Origin: Botrytis cinerea B05.10
Lineage: Eukaryota > Ascomycota > Leotiomycetes > Helotiales > Sclerotiniaceae
Assembly (NCBI RefSeq): GCF_000143535.2
Contig: NC_037314.1
Coordinates: 1,426,001 to 1,490,000, forward strand
DNA: 64,000 nucleotides
Reading direction: 5' to 3'
The notes under the pieces were generated by a model. It saw nothing but the letters and a program-made list of their open reading frames with translations. It ran no database searches and was not told where the DNA came from. The first letter of the stretch is position 1. Each line of letters starts with the position of its first letter. Made by a program: the position numbers and the translations under genes. Shown in pieces: positions 49,038 through 59,678 of this stretch.

Positions 49038-51721
49038 TCACGATATGATTTCCCTGTATATTCTGTAGCTCCTTTGGGTACGAAAAATCTGCTCGGATGT
49101 TATCTCATCAAGATCAAGCAATTTGAACCAACCATTCAAATCCTTCACGAGAGCATCTTTGTCTTTAGAAACAGGTATATACCCAGCCTCTAAATCTTTC
49201 TTAAAAGCACTTCGATGAAATATAGCAATTTTGGTATTGGGGCCACCCAATTGTTCGGAGTAGTGAGCGAGCTGCAAACGCCAATGATAGATAAATTTGC
49301 GCATTGTGAGGACGATATTGCTAACCTTGAATCGGGAGTCTTTTGTACTTGAGGCGATAACTATGAGGAAATACAGAACTTTGATGCGCTCTTCCGGTGA
49401 TGGTGCCGGGCATGCAACTTGATCAATGAAGTAGTAGACAGTGAGAAGAAGTCTCAAGGACTCTTTGTAATCCAGAGTTTTAGTGCGGGAGTCTAGATCA
49501 AATTGATCGCTGAATATACTCATATATACTGATCTTAGACCAGGGCAATCGTAGCCGAATCCATTATAGCTCAGATCAGTAACAACTTTGTTATCGATCG
49601 TTAGTTGTTTGGTCAGCTGCTCTTTGTTGGCTCTAGGCTTGTGATTGTAAATGTGAACTGAAAGCATGCGCTCTCGAAGATCACCTATCGGTCCTAGATT
49701 TCCTCGAATACATAAGTTACACTTACAATCAAGCTTATCTGTTTCCATAAATTGAAGGCGGCGGCTTTTATAGTCATTTGAGTAACTGAAGCGGCGGGTA
49801 ATCTCAGTGTTGGCAGGGATTCCACAATTGGCTTGTAGAATGTATGTTGTTCCGTCAAAATACTCGTGAGTGTTGGCATTGCAATCGTTTCTCATGATTG
49901 TGGTGAACGGCTCGAATTATTCTAGAAATATTCTTGTTATTATACATTTGTTTTGGAAATAATAGACGAAGTATAGTTAAATGAGGTTTACTTACTACCA
50001 CGAACAATGCTCCTTAGACTACTTGTGTTCTCGTAACTTGTGTCCCGCCTATTGAATTGGCATATGAATGGTTGAAACATTTCAATAGATTGATGAACTG
50101 CCTGTCATAGCGATTAGTCTTTTAATACCGTGCAAAACATTCGAAATTTTTAACCTACAAAGCATAAAATTTGTAAGACTTCATCTTCGTGTACGGGCGA
50201 CATTGCGAGGAGTTTCATATTGAGACTTAACCTTCTATAGGAAGCCTCCATAGAAGGCACAAAATCTCTTAAATTTCCTATTGGCGCTAGGTAAAAATCC
50301 CTCATTAATTCTTTTGTAAGACGACCTGCCCTGGCCATGCATAGGAAACGGAGAGCAAAACGGAAATCCGTACGCTCAATGAAGTGCTTTGCTAAGTTTA
50401 CTGTGGCCAAAAAATTTACCAAAATAAGACATTCATACTTATGATGGTGCTCCCATGCTTCCTCTCGGCATTTCTAATTTGTATTAGCTTTTCAAACTAG
50501 ATTCAACAAAGTAAAACTACGATAAGTATAAATCTTACCTTGTTGCAGTAGTAGAATACCCTACAGCTTCCACACTTATTAAATGGGATAGCTGTCTCGA
50601 TATCTTTCTTTGCAGTACTGACAGTTCCTAATAGTTCCTCCATGCCCTGGTATGCAAAGCAGTTGTCGCAGGTTGTCTCTCGCATCGGGGTTTCTTCTAC
50701 CTATAAGTATCGAAACTTTAGTATATTTTTGAAGCAACTAGGTTGGCATCTAGGATGAATGAAGTGCCTTGAGTTAATTGAAGTATCAGGAATGTGTTCA
50801 AACTCATAAATTGTTGAGCGAATGAACCAAAAAAGCCCTCAATTAAATCTTTTGAAATGCTAGAAACTGCAAGAGCTCCTTTCGTAGAGAAACTAAAAGT
50901 CACTAGTGCATCCCTTTTAATGTCAACACATGGCTACCTAGAGCTAAAGAGGGAAATGGTTTTTTTTTTTTTTTTTTTTTTTTTGAGAATTTTGCAATGG
51001 ATCGGTAACATAAACTTAAAGTCCAGTTGGGGAGAAGGAACAATTTTTAAAGCTGTTCAACCCCACAGTCAAGACAATTGGGAATACACAAACTGAAAGA
51101 ACATGTGGTTTGGAAGCTTTCAACCTAGTCTGTAATCACATTGTAAATGAACTCTAATCATGCTACCGTTGACAGATTGGCATTGGATCAAAATTGCCAG
51201 CATGTTGTAAGAATGAACAGAGAAACTGGTCTGTATTCAAAATCAAGTGTTGGGTTCGACAGGCAGGGGTCTGAGTTTGGATTTTGGAGTCTGTAAGTAT
51301 GACAGATGTTTGTTTTGTCACTAGTCACAACAATCCGTCTAATATCGAAGGATAAATGTGCCAATAGACGGTGATAAACAAAAAAAGAATGGACGAGAAA
51401 CATGGAACCACCTACAATAGCGAATAATGGCTTTTCAACTTTAAGCAAAATATCTCCAGCGGATACAGCTTTATCAACAAAAAGACCTGTGTTCTTAGGA
51501 TCGATGAGAGAAGGGCGGACAGATATTGGAACCTGGAAATCAAAAATCAGTTCAATTCAATCAAAACTCAGTCTATAATCCATCATGTAGGCAGAATAAA
51601 CACTTACGATGCATTTAATACGATCAGGAATTTCAGGTTCGCCAAAATTGGAAGAGGAAGAATTGAATGCATCATTGGTGATATTGGAATCGGCATCGAG
51701 ACGGGGCTGTTCTGTAGCCAT
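49038..51721 (-). pseudogene. SET-MYND protein gene, probably decayed
   Basis: Six exons are read as complement(51608..51721), (51416..51532), (50539..50700), (50159..50473), (49996..50101) and (49038..49921), which sum to a whole number of codons (566). Exon 2 begins the SET domain (SLIDPKNTGLFVDKAVSAGD). Exons 3-4 carry an intact MYND zinc finger: CDNC, KCGSC, YCNKKCREEAWEHHHKYEC. Exon 6 has the rest of the SET fold (FDGTTYILQANCGIPANTEI) and a post-SET-like CKCNLC. Two defects: the natural splice into exon 6 (GTAAGT to TTTCTAG) places a TAA stop (complement 49917-49919) two bases into the exon; and the AdoMet-binding NHSCxPN motif is reduced to RNDCNANT. Intron 2 is 715 nt and holds a 25-nt poly-T. 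Relatives are lysine methyltransferases of the SMYD type. A truncated MYND-only protein could still be made. Confidence 0.68.
50960..50984. repeat. Poly-T homopolymer, 25 nt, inside an intron
   Basis: Uninterrupted T25 in the oversized second intron of the SET-MYND locus; read on the gene's strand it is poly-A. Confidence 0.92.
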
Positions 51722-51861
51722 TGTTGTGGTACGTGGTGGTTGTGTGGAAAGTTTGTGGAGAAAAGAAGAGAGATGAAGAAGATCACAAGAAGGCTTTAAG
51801 GATGGGCTAACTAAAGTTAAAGTGAATTCAAATTTTGATTACTTGATTTATTATGCTCTAA

Positions 51862-52279
51862 GGGCCCGTTCGGATCAAAAAAAAAATTGACATTAAACCA
51901 ATATATTAGACATATTAGATCTAATATAGTATTTACCAAACACAATATTAAACCCAATATATACTAGCTCAAATAAATGCATTTACCGAACACAATATTA
52001 AATCTAATAAAATATTAAATCTAATAATCTTAAAATAACAAATGCAACAGATTTTCTTAACCTTTCTCATACAATAACCAACAACAACTTTTGAAATCTA
52101 ATTGAACTAATATATTTGAAAAAAAGCATTATCTTTTTTATTTTCAATTCAACCTCACACATCCCAATATTATTTCAAATATATTAGCTTCATTCAAATA
52201 TTAATATTTCAAATCCCTTACCATTTTATTATTATTAGAGATTTTATCAATCAAATAAAAGATCGATCCGAACGAACCC
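51862..52279. mobile_element. Tourist/PIF-Harbinger-like MITE, 418 bp
   Basis: Terminal inverted repeats of 15 bp: left GGGCCCGTTCGGATC (51862-51876); the right end (52265-52279) read in reverse is GGGTTCGTTCGGATC, a difference of two C/T positions. Both sides are flanked by TAA (51859-51861 and 52280-52282), the 3-bp target duplication of the PIF/Harbinger superfamily, whose Tourist MITEs typically start with GGG and a GTT(C/T)GG core. The interior is very AT-rich, non-coding and full of ATATTAAAT-type subrepeats, so the element would depend on a transposase elsewhere. It lies about 140 bp upstream of the SET-MYND start codon. Confidence 0.82.
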
Positions 52280-52282
52280 TAA

Positions 52283-54568
52283 AATTTTGATAATTCGCTA
52301 GGTCCTACATAGTCAAGGAGATTAGGCGAAGGATACAGCAATCTGTTAACTGGTGTAACTGATAAGATGATCTTTGACATTTATTAGCAATACAATGTGC
52401 ATATTTTTAGTGCTCTAAGATTAAAAAACCACATGTGTAATGCTATTCTAAACTATCTTTGCCGTGTAATTGAACCCCATTATTTTCCTTCATCTTGATT
52501 CCAAAAATCAACCCTAGCAATGGAATCATAGAGGCTCAAAGAAGCGCTGCGAAGTATTCACATACACATGTAATTCATTCAAAAAGACTCACTCCCCTCC
52601 AATCAATAATTTCCTGCAGATTTTGCCTAACCATGACCAAGAAGGTCGGCGGGAACTCAGAAAATAGCAATTTGGATCATGTAAACAGTAACAATGTATT
52701 TGTATAGCATCCCAAAAGAGATTGTTTCGTGCGTCTCATGAGAAGGTGGGAGTATTGAATCATCAGCTGAACAGTAATTAAAACGACACACACTGTATCA
52801 AGCATATACGAAATAGAACTGGAAGTGAATTGCTGCTCGATTGGTCAAGAAAAAGAAGCTACAATTTCTTGAAAAAACATCACAGGTCCTCAGTACAGGT
52901 TGCAGAGATCACTGGTCCTATCGGTAATTGAAACGTCTCCCCCAGACTACATTATATGCATTTCCCAACATATTATCTAGAGAATCTTATTATTATCTTC
53001 CATTCATAAAGAAGCTGACTCGCAAACGCTATGACGAATACATTCCGCAATTTCGTGAGAAAGAGCAAAAGCCACTCCTATATGGGATGAGTTCAAATTA
53101 TTTGGCCCATGTTTCTATACTAGAGCGTATTATTGTGCGATAAAAATTAAGAGTTCAAGGCAAGTTCTTTGTTGTTCTTGTCGAGATGGCCCCTGAAATA
53201 GCCGAAGGTTCACTTGATTACAGCCACTCAAAAGACAACAAGGCATCTGATACGATACCAATTAGACCAATCTATGTATATAAATAGAAGAATCATGTTT
53301 GATAAAACCTCTAGTCTCAAGCATAGATACAATGCATTTCCGCAGTACTGATAAGGTATCTTAAGGGACTGGAACTGATCCTCGGCCAATTTTGAGAGAG
53401 TCTAGATACTTATCTAGATTTAAATTTCACTGTGTAAATGTGTTGTTGGATTTCGAATTCTTTATTTTATCGTCATCACTTTATTACCAATGGTGTTCAC
53501 TCAACAGTGTACTAAGATAAATTGAGAATCCCTCTTTCACGAGACGTCTAATAGCCGCAAAGGCTGTATAAGCACTGAGTATATATGCAAAAACCATTAC
53601 GTTCTCCCAGAAATTTGAGTGGGGGCATTGTATTAGCTTGCTACAATGATTCTGGGTGCTTGAAACGAACTACCCTAGCGAAGACTATCTACCTTACTAA
53701 AAAGTGTTGAACAAAGAAACGACTTTGAAAATAGATTTCATTTGATTAAAAATTGGGGCTAGAACTGTATAGGAGGTCTCTCATGATCATTTTAATTGTG
53801 GGCTTATTTTGGCGTCTATCCGAAACTTTCTCAGGACCGAAGTTTGGGTTCAAAGAGCTGTATAGAAGTTTTGATTTTGGAGCATAGAAATACAGGAGTA
53901 ACTTTCGATTCAAATATTATGGAACAAAGTGATCGAAATCTCACAGAGCACAGACAGATTGTTGAAGAGGCTTTTATTTATTGATGTCTAATAGGTATAA
54001 TGTGATGGGTCATCATAACCTGTTTTAAAATGCTTGGAGAGCACCTAGCTGAGGACATTGGTTTTGGATGAGCATTACCCGCGAGTTTGGCCCCCGAAAC
54101 AATCATATTAAAATTCAGTACTTGATTGCCGCTTATACACTTATATAGTCCTAAAGAAGAAGGGAGACTGACGGCATGGTTGCTAATGGAGTGGAGAACA
54201 AATGGCGCCAGCGATCATTTGATGTCATTGGCACTATCCCCAGACTTCGGTTACACCCGAGAGTATAAAATTCGAAAGATAACCAATGAGATATCTTCAA
54301 TACGAAAGCCCGTGTCAATTAGTCAGGAACGTAAATGTGCACAGACAAGCTTGATCTCGTCCGTGCTTTGAATCCCTTCCCTCAGCTATCCATTTCAATC
54401 TGCTCGTTGACAATTATCAACAACAATGTTTCCATAAGAGATTCTTCCTTCATCGATCCCTTGACTGCTCGTTATTCCGAAACCTTTAGGATCAATTCAG
54501 CCGGTTTAATATCAAATTTAGTGAAGGTGTAGTCGTGATTGAATAACACCTACATAGGAAAGGGCACA
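52283..54568. other. Intergenic, AT-rich
   Basis: 2.3 kb without a gene I can support; a 71-codon ORF near 52928-53143 and smaller ones have no recognisable content. Confidence 0.45.
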
Positions 54569-55823
54569 ATGCGAGTGTCACTTCTCGCAATTGCAATGGG
54601 GTTTCTATATGGAATCATAGAAGCCTCCCCAGCTCGTAGATCAGGTAAGTCAAAAATTTGCTGGCTTCTATTTAGAAAGCATTTCCATATTGACTTATCC
54701 TCTCACAGAATCTGATGCAGTCAACTCCAGCGATTACTCCTCAACTAGCTCCCCTACTCCAACTACAATGGATACCGCTGGCACGATCGAAACACCTCCA
54801 GCATTAGAAACTCCTGCCTCGATTACAGATGAAGAATTGAATCCTTGGGTCACCGTCGATGCCAGTGGACATGCGTCAACAGTTACTCCCATCCTTACGA
54901 CGATCAGTGGTAAAGTGACTACAAGTGATGCTGCTCCGGCGCGGTTGACTGCTACCGGCACTTCCTCTATCTTTGAAACGTTAACGACATCTAAATCTAG
55001 TGAAGCGGTACCTACATCGACAGGTGGTGGAGCCTTTGAGATCTGCCACAACCTCAAAGGAAAGTTTGCACCGTTTTGTAAGCCAGATAATGGGTCTAGT
55101 GTATATGTGGACGAGACATATTATGGTTAGTATTTCTATCTCATTGCATTGGGTGATTTTTGACATGAGACAGTTACTTGGGATACCCAGTACTTTGCTG
55201 GTTCGAACAATTCGGTTTTTATACAAGCAAACTATGTGAATGCTTCAGGCGGAGGGGTACAGGCTTTTCAATCAGCACCCACAAGTAATAATCTTGGTTT
55301 CATTGCTTGGACGATAGATAAGAGCTGGTTAAAGAACATGAAGTTCAACAACGTAACTTTGTTTTTCACACCCACCCAAAAAACGGATGTCATCTCCGTA
55401 CAAGGACCAACACTCATGGTGACTACTTCTCCTGCGCCTGAACCATATCGCCAACCACCAAGCAAAGCTCCACATGGCGCTTCTCTCTATATCGCCCTTC
55501 CAACTATCCTCGCATTTATTGTTCTAGTCGTTGGTGGAACGTGGTATTGCAATCGTAAACGTCGCAGTATTGGGATGAGTAGTGTGATGGGTCGGCGCAA
55601 GGGATACGGAACTGGCTCAAAGAGACAGAGAATGGGGTTGAGGAAGAAGAAAGACCGAGCAATCATGTTGAGAAACCAGGAGTTAGCAGCCGATGGCCAG
55701 TATAGGGATGTTCCACCGTCAAGAGTAGAGGATCCGTCGATGCATTATCGCGATGAAACTGGTTGGGATAACGACGAGAGTTCTAGAGATGAGACGAGAC
55801 GACAAACTGGATCAAGACTATAA
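54569..55823 (+). CDS. PSG1: PSG1-like type I membrane protein (DUF4448 family)
   Basis: Exons 54569..54644, 54709..55125 and 55174..55823 give 380 codons plus stop with consistent phases. A signal peptide covers about residues 1-20 (MRVSLLAIAMGFLYGIIEAS). A Ser/Thr-rich stretch (25-135) is followed by a conserved luminal domain with ICHNLKGKFAPFCKPDNGSS, VYVDETYYVTWDTQYF, FIQANYVNASGGG and LGFIAWTIDKSWL. It has several Asn-X-Ser/Thr sites. One membrane segment lies at about 267-289 (ASLYIALPTILAFIVLVVGG), followed by a strongly basic cytosolic tail. The pattern matches the fungal family of yeast Psg1 (Ykl077w), which helps stabilise the plasma-membrane proton pump Pma1 in the Golgi; size also agrees (about 390 in yeast). 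The family call is from memory of its motifs, the function by inference. Confidence 0.75.
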
Positions 55824-58800
55824 TATTCAAAATTGAATCCGCATGTATATGATTACGGAAACAGGCGTGCGATACAGACGTAAAAAACATGATGGCATGG
55901 AATTTTCATTGTGATTGGCTCTGGAGAGTTCGAGCTTGGAGTTGTTGATAAATTAGTATAATATTAATAATCTTTAGGTTCAGTGTCTAGGCCTTTGGCA
56001 TTCGAACATTCTCTGAATACCAGAGCTCTTGAATCAACGAGTTTTTTTGTGAGCGGCAAGTTAGTTCCAACCCTCACTCACAACAATGGCAAAGAGCATC
56101 TATGGTGACTGGAAGTTGTACTCAAAATTAAGACGCCGAAGAATTTTTTGGTGTCTCAAAAACTTTCAACACTTAAACAAATTCGAGAGTTCGAAAACTC
56201 TCGTTTCTCGGAGTATATCCTGGGCTATTTGACACAATATTTGCGCTTTATTGTTTCGTAGATGCTTCAATTTCGGCAAGAATATTGTGTCTCGGAGATA
56301 TTTCAAATGAATGTGTTTTCATCTATGCCGTCTAGGGAAAGGGCGAGATCTGAGCAATTTCCTCTTCCGGGTACATTTCTACAATATAGTTATGAAAAAT
56401 TTGATGTCCTTCTCATCTCCATGAGTTGATTATCTTTGGGTAGCTACTGGTAGTCCGGTTACCGTCTGGGTAGATTGAAAGCAGTTGAGGGGTGGTGAGT
56501 TCGAGAGAATTCTGTGTACTGCTTTGTTTTCTAGAACTATTTGGTCTTGAAAATTGATATCTAGATGCGAGATTTATTACAATACGTTTTAGCTGACAAG
56601 CTGTTAAGCATATCCAGATTTTTGCTCCTTTGTGTGCATATTTCATATTTTTGGAGGCCAGATGAGCTGTTGAAATTGCAGATGGCATGAATCCTCGTGA
56701 AGCTCCCTGGAAGAAGATACTTCAAAAATAGAGCACGTGATAGAGATACTGCAATAGCACATTATATATGGAGTTCTTGAGGCTTTTGATTCTATAAGAT
56801 GCATATACTCACCTGGTGTACATATATCTTCCAATTCGGATGAAAGACGACAAAAAGACGTGGCAGATTCTCAAATCTAGTTGAGTAACTCACGAACTGT
56901 CAGGTATGTTTGTATCCCTGAATTCTTTGAATTCGGCATAATGTATCGCAAGCTATCAACTTAGTATTCCAAAAATATATCCAGGGTCCGTAACACAAGA
57001 TCACATTGTTACTCTTTCCTTCAAATTACCATCACATTTTTGATTCTCATTACATTTCGATCATCAATAGCCCACATATTCGCCTCCCCCATTCACTCAC
57101 AGTCTCCAGCTACACATCCGCAAACCCAATATCAAAGAGCAAGGCTACGTATGCACCTTATCATTAAACCAACCTACTTCCCTCCCGCACATGGCATCCG
57201 TCCGTCACTCCACTTTCCTCGGAAAGAGACATTTGCATATGCAATATGCATGCACATCGGTATCCGATATGTGAGCTAATGCGGTGCGGATGCAGTGGTA
57301 CGTATATGTAGCGAGGCTACTGCTGTGCTTCGTGTTACTGGATATGTGGTTGGAAAATTTGTTAAGGAAAATAAAGAGGTAGGAAGTGGAGGGTCGTTTG
57401 TATTAGAAGGACATTTTATTTGCGGGAGAGTTTGGAAAGCGAGGAGGGAATGTGGATATGCTACTGTGTGTACAAGGAATTTTGTGTATGTGCTGATAAG
57501 TAAGGGCTGGAGATGGTGAGTTGGTGATACGATACTCGATTGCTTGATGTTGGAGATGAATGAAGAGGTATTCGATGAGCACATTCTTCAACTTTGAAAA
57601 CGGCAAATGAACAGATACAACAATATGACAATGCCGGAATGATAAGTCGCTATTTTTTTCATGTTTAATAAACTGCCATCTTCCCAAATCTATCAGCTTT
57701 CCCCCTCTCCCCCTTTTGCTCCATTTGTCATTGCACCCATATCATAGAGCTTCCATTAAATCCAGATTGAACCAAACCGACATAATGTACACCCTTAATG
57801 CAATGTTCTCCACGTGTTATTCCATTCCACCTCACTCTCGCAACCCTAACCATAATTTTCGTCATACCCATAACTCATGACGATGCGGTGAGAAGAAATG
57901 GATGGGCATCGCATCCATCTAGTCTTTCCAGATGGGATATTCTAGTATGGCATATCGACAATGTTTCACCTAGATCATAAATCTTGATCATTGCAACTTA
58001 CTCGTCATTGCGATCTAGCAACCTTGTCATCTCATCACATTGAGATATCTAATGGCCCCCAAGCCAATCCTCTCATCCACTGGATTTAATTGACCGTTAT
58101 CTTCCCGATATAGTATGCCAAAAGAATTGAAGAACAAATATACAAATAAATGATATTGAATAAAGGGCTGCTCCTCTGAGCTCTCTCGTATAATAGTATC
58201 GCCCCCCCCCCCCCCCTAATCCCCCATAAATACCCCATCGGTAGTTTAGTTTCACGATAATCTGATGTGATGTTATATATCAATTTCATCTTATGTGAGA
58301 AACAATCTATTGTAGAAAAACAGAGGCGCAATTCTGAATGGATGGAGAAGTACGACGACATGTATATGACACGAAATTGTTGAAGAAAGAATTCCGATCC
58401 GTGAATGGCTGGAAAGGTACGAAGAGACCAACACATGGAGTGTGTGACGTGAGGTAAGATTGATCTACCGGCTATGGGCCTGTGGTAGTGATGCGACGCT
58501 GATGTGAGCTCAGAAAAACAAAACGTTGGTAAGATACCTCATCTACCTCGTCTACCTCGTAAGCAAGAATAGTTGAATGCTGACGCGACGAAACACAAAA
58601 ACGGTAATGTTCACGTGATGAAGTTATCTGCGTCTTGATCACATTCTATTTTCGTGCAATGGGATTCCCCAAACTTGGCAGAACTTAGGTTTAGGATTCT
58701 TAGGTCGAGGCCCAAAGATTATCAAATGCATCGGACTTTGAATTGATACCGAAGATTCCCAAGTGGTCGTTACTACCTTGCGATCCTGATCTTCTCTCCC

Positions 58801-59195
58801 AAGAATGATGAAACAAGCTAAGTAGATAGCTAGCGAAATAGGAAAGAAAGCGAGAAAACTGAAAGTGTGAAATGCAAGAAAGATTTCGTGATTCATGACT
58901 CATGACCAATACTCCTTTGAGACGAGAACAATACTTTACAAGAAGTCCTTAGTGCGTGCGAATTTCCATCCCGCCTGCCGCATGGTTAATCACCCCCCCC
59001 CCCCTCAATTATCAACCCATGTATTCTCAAACCCGAACTCGCCGACCAAATTCAACATATCTCATACTCCATATCCCAATATTTTAAGCTCATCTGCACA
59101 TCCGCAATGATACCACATCAAGCGTGTGACCAAAATTGCCGCAGTAACCGCAAATCATGACCCCATTCACATCATCCATAGCCACAGAACGCCAT
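55824..59195. other. Intergenic, no gene recognised
   Basis: 3.4 kb with short ORFs only. It has a perfect 8-bp hairpin with a 4-nt loop at 56184-56203, a weaker hairpin at 56131-56156, and C runs of 15 at 58202-58216 and 12 at 58993-59004. Confidence 0.45.
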
Positions 59196-59678
59196 CTACT
59201 CCACCACCTCTTCACTCCAATCACCCGAACCTGCCTCGCCAAAATGAACCGGCCCCAACCTCAAAAATCGCCTTGAACTCATCCCCTTTGGCAAATCCAC
59301 AGTAGAAATCGTGCTATTGCTTGCCTCACTACTCATGCTCTCACTCCTAGACGCCTTTCCCACTTCCTGCTCAATATCGCCCAAATTCTTGGCACGACCA
59401 TCCTCATCACTAGCTCCTTTCTCACCGAGCTCCTTACCCCCAACTCTACTGCGCGTCTGATCTCCCAGCTGGCGCGGCGTCAAAGCAGCAGGTATTTTGG
59501 CCAACTGAGCCACGGGATAACCAGCCGAAGTCTTCGGAGCCAGATACAGAAACGAATGCGAATTCTGACTCGCCTCTTCAGCGGCGGGAACAAAGTTTTC
59601 CTGCCCGCTCGTGGCGAGAGCCTGGATTTCGGAAGCATGCATGGAAGCTCCTGCATTTGTTGGGATTTGGGAGGTCAT
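59196..59678 (-). CDS. Conserved-looking hypothetical protein
   Basis: 160 codons, intronless, ATG at 59678. The product is hydrophilic and probably disordered, with Ala/Ser-rich and acidic stretches. It has two order-prone motifs: SFLYLAPKTSAGYPVAQLAK and a C-terminal RRFLRLGPVHFGE followed by GDWSEEVVE. The tail block (a basic-aromatic run followed by a short acidic end) looks conserved rather than random, and codon use is GC-richer than the flanks. No known domain, no signal peptide, no membrane segment. A regulatory or adaptor peptide is possible but not shown. Confidence 0.6.
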   Translation of the reverse strand: MTSQIPTNAGASMHASEIQALATSGQENFVPAAEEASQNSHSFLYLAPKTSAGYPVAQLAKIPAALTPRQLGDQTRSRVGGKELGEKGASDEDGRAKNLGDIEQEVGKASRSESMSSEASNSTISTVDLPKGMSSRRFLRLGPVHFGEAGSGDWSEEVVE

